Shown piece after piece: positions 53,374-63,010 of a stretch of 64,000 nucleotides of DNA. The DNA is taken from positions 124,001-188,000 of the forward strand of contig NZ_FOKM01000003.1 of NCBI RefSeq assembly GCF_900111905.1. The letters run 5' to 3'. The notes below the pieces were generated by a model that worked only from the letters and a program-made list of their open reading frames with translations, made no database searches and was not told where the DNA came from. Each line of letters opens with the position of its first letter. Position 1 is the stretch's first letter. Origin of the DNA: Rhizobium sp. NFR07. GTDB taxonomy: Bacteria > Pseudomonadota > Alphaproteobacteria > Rhizobiales > Rhizobiaceae. A program made the translations under genes and the position numbers.

Positions 53374-54411
53374 CTACTTGGTAAAGATTTTCCAGCGGGT
53401 AGGACGGAAGCGGGCTTCCGAACCGAGCTCGATCGGCGCGTGCAAGGGCACCTCGATTTCGACGTGATAGGGGTCGTGGCCATTGTTGGCGATGTCGATC
53501 TCGGCGATGCGGGTGCCGGCGAGACGGCGGGATGCCGTGACCTTGCCAAACAGCGCGTCCCTCTCTTCCGTCAGCACCACGTCTTCCGGGCGGAAGAACA
53601 GGTCGCCCGCCGTGTCCGCCTGACCCGATACGCCGATCGGTTCACCCTGAAACAGGACGGTGCCGTCCTTCACCTCGACTGGAAGATGCGAGGATTCGCC
53701 GATGAAGGAGAAGACGAAGGGTGATTGCGGGCGGTCATAAACATCGTCGGCAGACCCGACCTGCTCGATCTTGCCCTGGCTCATGACCACGACACGGTCG
53801 GCAAGTTCCAGCGCCTCTTCCTGGTCGTGGGTGACGAAGACGGTCGTGTGGCCGGTGCGATCATGGAACTCGCGCAGCCAGCGGCGCAGTTCCTTCCTCA
53901 CCTTCGCATCGAGCGCGCCAAACGGCTCGTCGAGCAACAGGATGCGCGGCTCGATCGCCATGGCGCGGGCGAGCGCGACGCGCTGGCGCTGGCCGCCGGA
54001 GAGCTGGTTCGGATAGCGGTTTTCCAGCCCCGAGAGCTGCACCATGTCGAGCAAGTCGGAGACGCGTTTCCTGATCTCGGCCTTCGCCGGACGGCTGGCG
54101 GAGGGACGGACCTTGAGGCCGAAGCCGATATTCTCGGCCACTGTCATGTGGCGGAACAGGGCGTAATGCTGGAACACGAAGCCGACATTGCGCTCCTGCA
54201 CCGAGTGATGCGAAGCGTCCTCCTCGCCGAAGAAGATCTGGCCGGCGGTCGGGAAATCCAGCCCGGCGATGAGGCGCAGCAGCGTCGTCTTGCCGGAGCC
54301 GGAGGGGCCGAGCAGCGCGATCAGTTCGCCCGACGCGATGTCGAGCGAGACATCGTTCAGCGCGGCGAAGCGGTCGAATTCCTTGCGGATGGTGTTGATG
54401 CGAACTTCCAT
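53374..54411 (-). CDS. cysA: Sulfate/thiosulfate ABC transporter ATP-binding protein
   Basis: A 345-residue ATPase of the sulfate importer. The Walker A motif is GPSGSGKTT, the signature is [16 protein letters not shown], Walker B is [13 protein letters not shown], and the switch His is in VTHDQEEAL; the C-terminal regulatory domain ([12 protein letters not shown]...LFFRPEDV) is of the TOBE type typical of CysA. It is the last gene of sbp-cysT-cysW-cysA, 15 bp after cysW. Confidence 0.95.
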   Translation of the reverse strand: MEVRINTIRKEFDRFAALNDVSLDIASGELIALLGPSGSGKTTLLRLIAGLDFPTAGQIFFGEEDASHHSVQERNVGFVFQHYALFRHMTVAENIGFGLKVRPSASRPAKAEIRKRVSDLLDMVQLSGLENRYPNQLSGGQRQRVALARAMAIEPRILLLDEPFGALDAKVRKELRRWLREFHDRTGHTTVFVTHDQEEALELADRVVVMSQGKIEQVGSADDVYDRPQSPFVFSFIGESSHLPVEVKDGTVLFQGEPIGVSGQADTAGDLFFRPEDVVLTEERDALFGKVTASRRLAGTRIAEIDIANNGHDPYHVEIEVPLHAPIELGSEARFRPTRWKIFTK

Positions 54412-54426
54412 GCGGGCTTTTGCCTT

Positions 54427-55287
54427 TTAATGTCTGCCGCCGGCTGCGCCGGCACCGAACCGAAGTTCGAGAAAGGTTTTCAATGCGAGCGTGACGAGGG
54501 CGAGCAGTGCCAGAAGCGAGGCCACCGCAAAGGCCGCAACCATGTTGTACTCATTATAGAGTATCTCGACATGAAGCGGCATGGTGTTGGTAAGCCCCCG
54601 GATGCGGCCTGAGACGACCGAGACGGCGCCGAACTCGCCCATGGCGCGGGCGTTACAGAGCAGCACACCATAGAGCAGGCCCCACTTTATATTGGGCAGC
54701 GTCACGTACCAGAAGGTCTGCCAGCCGGATGCGCCGAGCGACAGCGCTGCCTCCTCGTCGCCCGTGCCCTGGTCCTGCATCAGCGGGATAAGCTCGCGCG
54801 CGACAAAGGGGAAGGTCACGAAGACGGTGGCGAGCACGATGCCCGGCACGGCGAAGAGGATCTCGATGCCATAGCTCTTCAGGAACGGCCCAAGCAGACT
54901 GCCGGAGCCGAACAGCAGCACGTAGACGAGACCCGAGATGACTGGCGAGATGGAGAATGGCAGGTCGATCAGGGTGATGAGGAATGCCTTGCCCTTGAAC
55001 TCGAACTTGGCGATGGCCCAGGAAGCAGCCAGACCGAAGATCAGGTTGAGCGGCACGGCGATGGCCGCCACCAGCAAGGTCAGCTGGATGGCCGCCCAGG
55101 CATCCGGCTCCAGCAAAGCTTCCTCATAGGTCACCCAACCCTCGCGAAACGCTTCGAAAAAGACGGAGACGAGAGGCAAGAAGAGGAAGAAGGCGAGGAA
55201 GACGAGCGAGACCGCGACGAGGAGCAGCTTGGTCGTGAAGCTTTCGTCGGCAGGGTTGCGGAAGGAGATGCGGCGGTTCTCAGACAT
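54427..55287 (-). CDS. cysW: Sulfate ABC transporter permease CysW
   Basis: A 286-residue membrane permease with about six helices. The EAA-like loop in the cytoplasm is EEAALSLGASGWQTFWYVTLPNIKWGLLYG, and the ending MPLHVEILYNEYNMVAAFAVASLLALLALVTLALK is the CysW-type signature. The start overlaps the cysT stop by 8 bp. It works with CysT to pass sulfate or thiosulfate bound by the periplasmic protein. Confidence 0.95.
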   Translation of the reverse strand: MSENRRISFRNPADESFTTKLLLVAVSLVFLAFFLFLPLVSVFFEAFREGWVTYEEALLEPDAWAAIQLTLLVAAIAVPLNLIFGLAASWAIAKFEFKGKAFLITLIDLPFSISPVISGLVYVLLFGSGSLLGPFLKSYGIEILFAVPGIVLATVFVTFPFVARELIPLMQDQGTGDEEAALSLGASGWQTFWYVTLPNIKWGLLYGVLLCNARAMGEFGAVSVVSGRIRGLTNTMPLHVEILYNEYNMVAAFAVASLLALLALVTLALKTFLELRFGAGAAGGRH

Positions 55288-56137
55288 TCCCGTACCTCCT
55301 GCGGCTCCAGGCCTGGATGAGGTTGATCACCAGCAGCATGGCAAATGAGATCAGCAGCATGATCGTCGCAATCGCGGTGGCTCCGGCATAGTTGAACTCT
55401 TCCAGCCGGATGACTATCAGGAGGGGCGCGATCTCCGAGACGTAAGGGATATTGCCTGCGATGAAGATGACCGAGCCGTATTCGCCGACGCCGCGGGCGA
55501 AGGCGAGCGCGAAGCCGGTGAGGATCGCAGGCGTCAGGCCGGGCAGCAGGACCTTGAAGATGGTCTGGAAGCGGTTGGCGCCCAGCGTCGCTGCCGCCTC
55601 CTCCACTTCCTTGTCGATCTCCTCCATGATCGGCTGCACGGTGCGCACCACGAAAGGCAGGCCGATGAAGATGAGGGCGATGACGATGCCGATCGGGGTA
55701 AACGCGATGCGGAAGGGCATGAAGATGGAGCCGATCCAGCCGTTCGGCGCGTAGAGCGAAGCAAAGGCGATGCCGGCCACTGCCGTCGGCAGGGCAAACG
55801 GCAGGTCGACCATGGCATCGATCAGGCGACGGCCGGGAAAGCGGTAGCGGGTGAGCACCCAGGCGAGCAGCGTGCCGAAGACGACGTTGACGAGGGCTGC
55901 GATGAAGGCCGTGCCAAACGAAACGTAGAGCGCCCGAAGCGTCCGTTCATCGGAAAGGATGGAGAAGAAGCCCGACCAGCCGAGTTCGGCCGTTCGCCAG
56001 AGCAACCCGGCGATGGGGATGAGGATGATCAGCGACAGGTAGGCGAGCGAAAAGCCGAGCGTCAACCCGAAACCCGGGATGATGCTCGGCTGTTTTACCC
56101 GCCACCGTGCCGGAGTGGCAGCGGTGGTAATGGTCAT
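55280..56137 (-). CDS. cysT: Sulfate ABC transporter permease CysT
   Basis: A 285-residue permease with about six helices. The EAA loop is VEEAAATLGANRFQTIFKVLLPGLTPAILTGFALAFARGVGEYGSVIFI, a CysT (CysU) signature. It follows the binding-protein gene by 12 bp and overlaps cysW. The N-terminus starts MTITTAATPARWRVKQPSIIPGFG. Confidence 0.95.
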   Translation of the reverse strand: MTITTAATPARWRVKQPSIIPGFGLTLGFSLAYLSLIILIPIAGLLWRTAELGWSGFFSILSDERTLRALYVSFGTAFIAALVNVVFGTLLAWVLTRYRFPGRRLIDAMVDLPFALPTAVAGIAFASLYAPNGWIGSIFMPFRIAFTPIGIVIALIFIGLPFVVRTVQPIMEEIDKEVEEAAATLGANRFQTIFKVLLPGLTPAILTGFALAFARGVGEYGSVIFIAGNIPYVSEIAPLLIVIRLEEFNYAGATAIATIMLLISFAMLLVINLIQAWSRRRYGNV

Positions 56138-56149
56138 TCGGTTTCCGAC

Positions 56150-57172
56150 TTACTTGCCCGGCTTGTAGATCTGGTCGAAAATGCCGCCGTCGCCAAAGTG
56201 TTCCGGCTGCGCCTTCTTCCAGCCACCGAAAATGGGATCGTCGATGGTGACGAGCTTGATGTCCGGCAGCGCCTTCAGGAGATCCGGCTCGACGACGTCA
56301 CGCTTCGAAGGACGATAGAAATGCTTGGCCGCAATGTTCTGTCCCTCGTCGGAATATAGGTACTGGAGATAGGCTTCGGCCACCTTGCGGGTACCCTTGG
56401 CGTCAACCGTCGCATCGACGACGGCGACCGGCGGTTCTGCCAGGATGGAGATCGGCGGAACGACGATGTCGAAGGCATCCTTGCCGAACTCCTCGCCAGC
56501 CAGATAAGCCTCGTTTTCCCATGCAAGCAGAACGTCACCGATCTGGCGCTGCGCGAACGTCACCGTCGAGCCGCGGGCGCCGGTATCGAGAACCGGAGCG
56601 CGCTTGTAGAGATCGGCGATGTAAGCCTTGATCTTGTCCTGGTCGCCCTTGAACTCTTCATTGGCCCAGGCCCAGGCGGCGAGATAGTTCCAGCGGGCGC
56701 CACCGGAGGTTTTCGGGTTCGGGGTTACGATCTGCACGTCGCCCTTCACCAGATCGCCCCAGTTATGGATGCCCTTCGGATTGCCCTTGCGGACGAGGAA
56801 GACGATCGTGGACGTGTAGGGCGAAGAGTTGTTCGGCAGGCGGGAACGCCAGTCCTCCTTGATCTTGCCGGTCTTCTGGATTGCGTTGATATCGCTTTCC
56901 AGCGCCAGGGTGACGACATCGGCTTCGAGACCATCAATCACCGAGCGCGCCTGGGCGCCGGAACCGCCATGCGACTGGCGGATGGTGACGTCCTCACCGC
57001 TTTCGGCCTTCCAGTGCTTGGCAAAGGCGGCGTTGAAATCCTTGTAGAGCTCGCGGGTCGGATCGTAGGACACGTTGAGGAGCTGGCTGTCGGCAAAGGC
57101 CGGCGCGAAGACGCCGGTGGTCAGCGAAAGGCTGAGCGCGACAATGCCCAATCTCCGGAAAAAGTTCTGCAT
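56150..57172 (-). CDS. sbp: Periplasmic sulfate-binding protein
   Basis: A 340-residue binding protein. The Sec signal peptide ([20 protein letters not shown]) is cleaved before [20 protein letters not shown]; the core has [24 protein letters not shown] (sulfate contact loop) and [21 protein letters not shown], both typical of Sbp/CysP. It heads the sulfate transport operon; a promoter-like element (57201-57228) precedes it. Confidence 0.95.
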   Translation of the reverse strand: MQNFFRRLGIVALSLSLTTGVFAPAFADSQLLNVSYDPTRELYKDFNAAFAKHWKAESGEDVTIRQSHGGSGAQARSVIDGLEADVVTLALESDINAIQKTGKIKEDWRSRLPNNSSPYTSTIVFLVRKGNPKGIHNWGDLVKGDVQIVTPNPKTSGGARWNYLAAWAWANEEFKGDQDKIKAYIADLYKRAPVLDTGARGSTVTFAQRQIGDVLLAWENEAYLAGEEFGKDAFDIVVPPISILAEPPVAVVDATVDAKGTRKVAEAYLQYLYSDEGQNIAAKHFYRPSKRDVVEPDLLKALPDIKLVTIDDPIFGGWKKAQPEHFGDGGIFDQIYKPGK

Positions 57173-57200
57173 GAGGATCCCTCCTGTGGTCTCGGGCTAA

Positions 57201-57228
57201 ACTCTATCGGTCAGGTCGTCTTAGTCAA
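57201..57228 (-). promoter_or_regulatory. Candidate promoter of the sulfate transport operon
   Basis: On the minus strand TTGACT (57228-57223) and TAGAGT (57206-57201) are spaced by 16 bases, close to a housekeeping -35/-10 pair, about 28 bp before the sbp start. A regulator site is not apparent. Confidence 0.5.
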
Positions 57229-57356
57229 TTCGCGGCGAAAAGAAGGCAAAACTGTTTCTCTTTGACGGGTTTGCTGGGCAAAGAATGCGTTCCGTGAAGG
57301 TGATAAGGCAGAACGGCAGACACGGGAAAAGCCGCTCAGGCGAAATGGCAATCCGG

Positions 57357-57893
57357 CTATCCTGCCTCCCTTGACGCCCGATCCGGTGCATCAAAGCGGC
57401 GGCTCAGAAACACTTCGGTATGCCTCACCGACTCGGGCACATCCCGAAAAGGCGGGCACAGCTCCAGACCAAAGGCGCGATAGAGCGCTACGGCATCGGT
57501 CATGTAGATCGTGGTATGGGCCAGAAGCCTGCGTCTGCGGCGAAACCCGATATCCGCCATCACCGACTGCATCAAAGCACGGCCTATGCCCCTCCTGCGC
57601 AAGGCGGGCGCGACGAAAAATCTATGCAATTCGTCCGAGAGATCATCGAAGGGCGAGAAGGCAAGGCATCCTGCCGGGGAGCCCGCCCATGTCGCAAGGA
57701 ACAGACCGGCGCCATCCCGCAGGTAGCGAGCGGCTAGGCTCGTCGCGGTCTCGCCGTGATAGAGATCCATGACGATATCTGGATCGACGCCATAGGCCTG
57801 AACCATCGCCATGTCCCATTCGGCGAGCTCCTTGCACAAAGCGGACGCCGCCTCGAAATCCTCCGGAGATTTCGCGATGGACACGGAGAGCAT
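57357..57893 (-). CDS. GNAT family N-acetyltransferase
   Basis: A 178-residue acetyltransferase with the acetyl-CoA loop RRRGIGRALM (Q/R-x-x-G-x-G), preceded by FFVAPALRR and followed by TDAVALYRAFGLE. The early part (ELAEWDMAMVQAYGVDPDIVM) is typical of the GNAT branch found in soil bacteria. The acceptor is unknown. It is a single gene upstream of the DUF938 methyltransferase on the same strand, 99 bp apart. Confidence 0.85.
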   Translation of the reverse strand: MLSVSIAKSPEDFEAASALCKELAEWDMAMVQAYGVDPDIVMDLYHGETATSLAARYLRDGAGLFLATWAGSPAGCLAFSPFDDLSDELHRFFVAPALRRRGIGRALMQSVMADIGFRRRRRLLAHTTIYMTDAVALYRAFGLELCPPFRDVPESVRHTEVFLSRRFDAPDRASREAG

Positions 57894-57992
57894 ACCTCAT
57901 CCTCGGTTGCGCATAAGCACATTAGCACAACCGCATCAGCATCAACAGGCATGGGTCGAGCCCGAGGCGGCATCCTTGGAAGCCCGGCAGCC

Positions 57993-58640
57993 TCAGCGAT
58001 ACAAAGCCACGAAGAGGTTGTTGGCTGGCATCGAAACGATCTGCTCGCGCTTGAAGCCAAAATCGTGGGCAAGTGCGATCACGTCGTCAACGCGGCGCAC
58101 GCCCCATTCCGGGTTTCGCTCCCTCAGCGACGCATCGAAGGCGATGTTGCTTGGCGCAGTCTCCACGCCTGCCTGCTCGAACGGGCCGTAGACGAAGAGC
58201 GGCTGGCTGGGCTTGAGCAACCTGGCGCTTCCCGCGATCAGACCCTCAGTCGACGACCAGGGGCTGATATGGACCATGTTGATGCAGAGCACCGCATCGA
58301 CCGTCTCTATCGGCCAAGCGGAGGCGCCTGCATCGATGCTCAGCGGCGCCAGAAGGTTCGACAGGCCGGCATGCTCCCGCCATGCCTCGATCGAGGCCAG
58401 CGCATGGGGATCGGGGTCACTCGGTTGCCAGTTCAGGTGCGGGAACAGGCCGGCGAAATAAACGGCATGCTCGCCGCTTCCGCTTGCCAGTTCCAGAACG
58501 ACGCCGTTACGCGGCAAAAGATCGTCCAGCACCGCGGCGATGGCCTCGCGATTGCGCTGGACGGCCGGCGCGAATTTGCGCCCTTCTCCCTCGGCCTCGG
58601 ACGCAAGCCAGGGCTGAGCTGCTGCAGTTTCGGATGACAT
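57993..58640 (-). CDS. DUF938 family SAM-dependent methyltransferase
   Basis: A 215-residue class I methyltransferase-like protein of the DUF938 family. The sequence KFAPAVQRNREAIAAVL precedes the SAM-binding VLELASGSGEHAVYFA, followed by WQPSDPDPHALASI, CINMVHISPW and VYGPFEQAGVETAPSN, all family-typical. The substrate is unknown. The ATG at 58640 follows a GAGAGG site. It is not obviously linked with neighbours. Confidence 0.9.
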   Translation of the reverse strand: MSSETAAAQPWLASEAEGEGRKFAPAVQRNREAIAAVLDDLLPRNGVVLELASGSGEHAVYFAGLFPHLNWQPSDPDPHALASIEAWREHAGLSNLLAPLSIDAGASAWPIETVDAVLCINMVHISPWSSTEGLIAGSARLLKPSQPLFVYGPFEQAGVETAPSNIAFDASLRERNPEWGVRRVDDVIALAHDFGFKREQIVSMPANNLFVALYR

Positions 58641-58789
58641 GGTCGGATCCTCTCGATCGCAGGGCGGCGTCCAATTCAACCGCTGAGAGCGATTACCTAC
58701 GGCTTTGCTAATATCGGGGGATTTCATAAACCCACCGCTATTGTTACATCTGCAATTCCCGAGCGGTATCCATGCGCGGATCCGCAGCC

Positions 58790-59248
58790 CTAGGCTGTCA
58801 GCAACTCGCGGACCTTGGCGGGATTCTGCTCGCCGGCGCCTTCGATCGCGTCGGCGATCGTGGTGTTGAACAGCACGTCGCGGGTAGCATCTGCCACGCG
58901 GGCAAAGACGTGGCGGATTTCGCAGAGGTGTTCCCCGTCGCAATCGTCGCATTTGCGGTAAGCGGTCTGGGAGAGGCAGGGAAGCGGTGCGATGGGTCCG
59001 TCGACCAGACGCAGAACTTCGCCGAAGGTGATCGCATCCGCAGGCTTCAGGAGCAGATATCCGCCCTGCTTGCCGCGCCGGCTCACGACGATGCCGGAGC
59101 GCTTGAGGTCGAGCAGGATCTGTTCCAAAAACTTCTTCGGAATGCTCTGCTGGACCGCGATCTCCGAAATCAGCATCGGCTCGTCCTGGTCGGCCTGCGC
59201 AAGGGCGGCGAGCGCCCTCAACGCATATTTCGCTCTCTGGGATATCAT
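58790..59248 (-). CDS. Rrf2 family regulator, probable cysteine/sulfur regulator
   Basis: A 152-residue Rrf2 protein. The winged helix is ISQRAKYALRALAAL...MLISEIAVQQSIPKKFLEQILLDLKRSGIVVSRRGKQGGYLLL. Four cysteines lie at about residues 91-109 (PCLSQTAYRKCDDCDGEHLCEI), unlike the spacing in IscR. It is divergent from cysH-cysD-cysN, an arrangement conserved in rhizobia, so it probably regulates sulfate assimilation. The start at 59248 fits the usual M-I-S-Q-R-A-K-Y-A-L start; ribosome site is weak. Confidence 0.9.
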   Translation of the reverse strand: MISQRAKYALRALAALAQADQDEPMLISEIAVQQSIPKKFLEQILLDLKRSGIVVSRRGKQGGYLLLKPADAITFGEVLRLVDGPIAPLPCLSQTAYRKCDDCDGEHLCEIRHVFARVADATRDVLFNTTIADAIEGAGEQNPAKVRELLTA

Positions 59249-59611
59249 CACGCAACCATCAACAGCAGCGCCGCCGCGAGGCCGATTTGAGGTCCCCACG
59301 CCGTCGCTCAATCATCGAATTCCACGGACATCCACAAGCTTCGAACGGGCTTGGCGGGTGTTCGTTCGCAAGCGGCAATCCCGCATTGCAAAAATCTACC
59401 TCCGGCATAGCTCAAACAGCCTGAAAATACAAACCAATGCGGGCACTTGAGCCCGCAAAAACAGTCACATTTGGTTAAGGCGTCAGGTTTTCTGTGTGCG
59501 CCGCGCTTTCTAGAGATATTTGCTCCCCAGCGCGACCCGAAGAAACGCCTGTTTCTCGCAATCTCCTTCCCACGTGGCGATAATCCAGCAATTGCTGATG
59601 AAAGAAGAAAC
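59249..59611. promoter_or_regulatory. Rrf2-cysH divergent regulatory region
   Basis: A 363-bp region with no coding frame of its own. It contains a perfect 12-bp palindrome, CAGCAATTGCTG, at 59586-59597, directly ahead of the cysH ribosome site, a candidate operator. An A/T-rich stretch near 59460-59480 and TTTCTAGAGATATTTG near 59509-59524 may hold the cysH promoter. Confidence 0.6.
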
Positions 59612-60409
59612 ATGACATCGCATGAAGTGATTGAGCGTAACGCGTATGCCAAGGGTGCAGAAACCCAGGCAGCAGACCTCGACCGTCGGCTGGGCGATCT
59701 CGATCTCGCAGGCCGTCTTTCCGCTGCCGCCGAATTCGGCCACGCGGTCTTCACGACATCGCTGGGCATAGAGGACCAGGTGATCACCGCCTCAATCGGC
59801 GCCCATCGCCTGCCGATCGAGGTGTCGACGCTGGAGACCGGGCGTCTGTTCAAGGAAACCGTCGACCTGATTTCGGAAACGGAAGATCGCTACGACATTT
59901 CGATCCGCCGCTTCCGGCCCGAGCAGGATGATATCGACGCCTATGCGGCAAGGTATGGCCTGAACGGCTTCTACGACAGCGTTGAAGCCCGCCATGCCTG
60001 CTGTCATGTCAGGAAGCTCGCGCCGCTCGCCAAGGCGTTGAGCGGAGCGCAAGTGTGGATCACCGGCCTTCGCCGCGGCCAGTCCGGCAATCGCGCAACC
60101 ACGCCCTTTGCCGAATACGATGCCGAGAGAAATCTCATCAAGGTCAATCCGCTCGCCGATTGGGACATCGACACCATCAACGCCCATGTGGCGGCGGAAG
60201 AGATCCCGATCAATCCGCTGCATGCCCGTGGCTATCCCTCGATCGGCTGCGAGCCCTGTACCCGCGCCATCAAGCCCGGCGAACCCGAACGCGCCGGCCG
60301 ATGGTGGTGGGAAAACGACGAGAAGCGCGAATGCGGCCTGCATGTGCCGGAAACAGCGTCTCAGCCGATATCGGCCTCAGCACCCTTGGCGAGTTCCATC
60401 GCCCGCTAG
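59612..60409 (+). CDS. cysH: Adenylyl-sulfate (APS) reductase
   Basis: A 265-residue assimilatory sulfonucleotide reductase. It has both cysteine pairs of the iron-sulfur type (ACCHVRK at about residue 130 and GCEPCTRAI at about 213), which mark APS reductase rather than the PAPS enzyme, plus [11 protein letters not shown] near the N-terminus, ITGLRRGQS, and the catalytic ECGLH near the C-terminus. It reduces APS to sulfite with thioredoxin. The start ATG at 59612 follows AAAGAAGAAA. It heads cysH-cysD-cysN; cysD begins 50 bp later. Confidence 0.93.
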   Translation: MTSHEVIERNAYAKGAETQAADLDRRLGDLDLAGRLSAAAEFGHAVFTTSLGIEDQVITASIGAHRLPIEVSTLETGRLFKETVDLISETEDRYDISIRRFRPEQDDIDAYAARYGLNGFYDSVEARHACCHVRKLAPLAKALSGAQVWITGLRRGQSGNRATTPFAEYDAERNLIKVNPLADWDIDTINAHVAAEEIPINPLHARGYPSIGCEPCTRAIKPGEPERAGRWWWENDEKRECGLHVPETASQPISASAPLASSIAR

Positions 60410-60459
60410 GCTCCGCCTCTTCACTCTTTGTGTGTAACGTCCGACTACCGGAGACCGAA

Positions 60460-61413
60460 ATGTCCCTGTCCGTACAGGAAACGGAAATCAAGAACCCGCC
60501 CGTTTCCCGCCCGCCGCTCGATCCGCATCTCAAGGCTCTCGAAAACGAAGCGATCCACATCTTCCGCGAGGTCGCCGCCGAGTTTGAAAATCCGGTCATG
60601 CTCTATTCGATCGGCAAGGATTCTTCCGTCCTTCTGCATCTCGCCCGCAAGGCCTTCCATCCGGGTCGCGTCCCCTTCCCGCTTCTGCATGTCGACACGA
60701 CCTGGAAGTTCAAGGAGATGATCGAGTTCCGCGACCGCATCGCCGAGGAATACGACCTCGACCTCGTGGTGCATACGAACAAGCGCGGCAAGGAAGAAAA
60801 CATCACGCCGTTTACCCGCGGCTCGGCCTTCTACACCGACGTGATGAAGACCGAAGCGCTGAAACAGGCGCTTGATGCCGGCGGCTATGACGCTGCCTTC
60901 GGCGGCGCCCGACGCGACGAGGAAGCCTCGCGTGCCAAGGAGCGCATCTATTCCTTCCGCACGCCTGACCACAAATGGGATCCGCGCAACCAGCGGCCGG
61001 AACTGTGGAACATCTATAACGGCATGATCAAGAAGGGCGAGAGCGTACGCGCCTTCCCGCTGTCGAACTGGACCGAAGTCGACATCTGGCGCTACATCCA
61101 GGCCGAAGACATTCCACTCGTGCCGCTCTACTACGCCGCCGAACGCCCCTATGTGGAGCGCGACGGCATGATGATCCTGGCGGAAGATCCGCGGCTGGAA
61201 CTACTGCCCGGTGAAGAGATCAAGCACGGTTCGATCCGTTTCCGCACGCTCGGCTGCTTTCCGCTGACCGGTGCGATCCGTTCGACCGCCTCGAACCTCG
61301 AGGAAGTGATCGCCGAACTGGAAATCGCCACCGTCTCCGAACGCCAGGGCCGCGCCATCGACCGCGACCAGTCCGGCTCCATGGAAAAGAAGAAGCGCGA
61401 GGGATATTTCTGA
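60460..61413 (+). CDS. cysD: Sulfate adenylyltransferase subunit 2 (small subunit)
   Basis: A 317-residue ATP sulfurylase subunit. The PP-loop motif is [13 protein letters not shown], followed by [36 protein letters not shown] and the C-terminal [13 protein letters not shown], which end all CysD/NodP proteins. It makes APS from ATP and sulfate with CysN. One base separates its stop from cysN. Confidence 0.96.
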   Translation: MSLSVQETEIKNPPVSRPPLDPHLKALENEAIHIFREVAAEFENPVMLYSIGKDSSVLLHLARKAFHPGRVPFPLLHVDTTWKFKEMIEFRDRIAEEYDLDLVVHTNKRGKEENITPFTRGSAFYTDVMKTEALKQALDAGGYDAAFGGARRDEEASRAKERIYSFRTPDHKWDPRNQRPELWNIYNGMIKKGESVRAFPLSNWTEVDIWRYIQAEDIPLVPLYYAAERPYVERDGMMILAEDPRLELLPGEEIKHGSIRFRTLGCFPLTGAIRSTASNLEEVIAELEIATVSERQGRAIDRDQSGSMEKKKREGYF

Positions 61414-61414
61414 G

Positions 61415-62938
61415 ATGAGCGCCACAGCAACCGCGACCAACGCCTCGCCGGCCACTTCGGCCAATGTCATCCCTTTCGCGGAATCGGCCGCTCGCGTCTC
61501 CTCCCGCGACACGAGGCCGCTCAGGCTGATCACCTGCGGCTCCGTCGACGACGGCAAGTCGACGCTGATCGGCCGGCTGCTTTGGGATACCAAGGCCGTC
61601 AAGGAAGACCAAGCGGCGACGCTTGCCCGCGACAGCGGCAGCCAGAACGACCTCGGCCTGCCCGACTTCGCCCTGCTGCTCGACGGCCTACAGGCAGAAC
61701 GCGAACAGGGCATCACGATCGACGTAGCCTATCGTTATTTCTCGACGGATCGTCGTTCGTTCATCGTCGCCGACACGCCCGGCCACGAGCAATATACCCG
61801 CAACATGGTGACGGGAGCCTCGACCGCCGACCTCGCCATCCTGCTGGCCGATGCACGCGCCGGCCTGCTCGAACAGACGCGCCGCCATGCGACGATCGCG
61901 GCCCTGATGGGCATCAAGCAGTTCGTGCTGGCGGTCAACAAGATCGACCTGATCGACTACGACAAGGCCGTGTTCGAAAAGATTGCCGCCGAGTTCCGCG
62001 AATTCGCGCTGGCGCTCGGCGTGCGCCAGATCACCGCCATTCCGATGTCGGCGCTGAAGGGCGAAAATGTCGTTCTTGCCGGCGGCCAGGCCATGCCCTG
62101 GTATGACGGCCCGACACTGATCGAGGCGCTGGAACTGGCGACGACCCGTTCGACCCAGGCCGGCGGCTTCCGCCTGCCGGTGCAGCGCGTCGTGCGCCCG
62201 GGCGAGAGCTTCCGCGGTTACCAGGGTACGGTTGCCGGTGGTTCGATCAAGCCGGGTGACAGCATTGCGATCCTCCCTTCCGGCACGGTCGCGAACGTCA
62301 AGCAGATCGTCACCTTCGACCTGGTGCGAAACGCGGCCGTCGCCGGTGACGCGATCACTTTGGTCCTGGATCGCCAGGTGGACGTCGCCCGCGGCGACGT
62401 CATCGTTTCGATCGACAACCAGCCGATGACCGGTACCGCCTTCGATGCGCAGATCGTGGCCCTGCAGCCCGGCGGCATCGAACCCGGCAAGCGCTACTGG
62501 CTGAAGAGCGGTTCGCGCCGCCAGCGCGTTGTCGTGGAGCCCCTCTCCCAGCTCGATCTCCAGACCGGCCAGTGGAAGCCGCATGCCTCGGCTTTCGGAA
62601 TGAATGCGATCGGCAAGGCGCATCTCGCCTTCGAGGAACAGGCGGTCTTCGACACCTACGAGCAGAACCGTTCGACCGGTGCCTTCATCCTGATCGACCC
62701 GGATTCGCTGAACACCGTCGCAGGCGGCATGATCACGGCCAAGCGCGCCGAACTCGGCGGCATCCATCGCGACCGCGACGGTGACCGCCAGCGGGTGGTG
62801 CTGTCACTGCCGGCAGATCTTGCCGAACAGCTGATGACCAGCGAGCTGTTTGCGAGCCGCCGCGACGAGGCAGATATCCGTCGCATGACGGCGAGCGAGG
62901 CAGCCGAGATCTTCAAGGACGTCGGCAGCGGCATCTGA
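61415..62938 (+). CDS. cysN: Sulfate adenylyltransferase subunit 1 (GTPase subunit)
   Basis: A 507-residue GTPase subunit. Motifs are GSVDDGKSTL (G1), DTPGHEQYT (G3) and NKIDL (G4) with the EF-Tu-like domain II (FRLPVQRVV...GGSIKPGDSIAIL). It ends at about 507 residues and so lacks the fused APS kinase (CysC) domain seen in many rhizobial CysNC/NodQ proteins. It uses GTP hydrolysis to drive APS formation by CysD. Followed by a shared terminator. Confidence 0.96.
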   Translation: MSATATATNASPATSANVIPFAESAARVSSRDTRPLRLITCGSVDDGKSTLIGRLLWDTKAVKEDQAATLARDSGSQNDLGLPDFALLLDGLQAEREQGITIDVAYRYFSTDRRSFIVADTPGHEQYTRNMVTGASTADLAILLADARAGLLEQTRRHATIAALMGIKQFVLAVNKIDLIDYDKAVFEKIAAEFREFALALGVRQITAIPMSALKGENVVLAGGQAMPWYDGPTLIEALELATTRSTQAGGFRLPVQRVVRPGESFRGYQGTVAGGSIKPGDSIAILPSGTVANVKQIVTFDLVRNAAVAGDAITLVLDRQVDVARGDVIVSIDNQPMTGTAFDAQIVALQPGGIEPGKRYWLKSGSRRQRVVVEPLSQLDLQTGQWKPHASAFGMNAIGKAHLAFEEQAVFDTYEQNRSTGAFILIDPDSLNTVAGGMITAKRAELGGIHRDRDGDRQRVVLSLPADLAEQLMTSELFASRRDEADIRRMTASEAAEIFKDVGSGI

Positions 62939-62955
62939 TTTCTGAAGGAGGATGG

Positions 62956-62983
62956 CGGTGGCCTGCAGCAATGCGGGCCACCG
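62956..62983. terminator. Bidirectional terminator between cysN and kdsD
   Basis: CGGTGGCC (62956-62963) and GGCCACCG (62976-62983) form a perfect 8-bp stem; no long T run follows, so the call is moderate. Confidence 0.5.
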
Positions 62984-63010
62984 TACTGCTATCGATCAGG
63001 CGGTGGGTTG

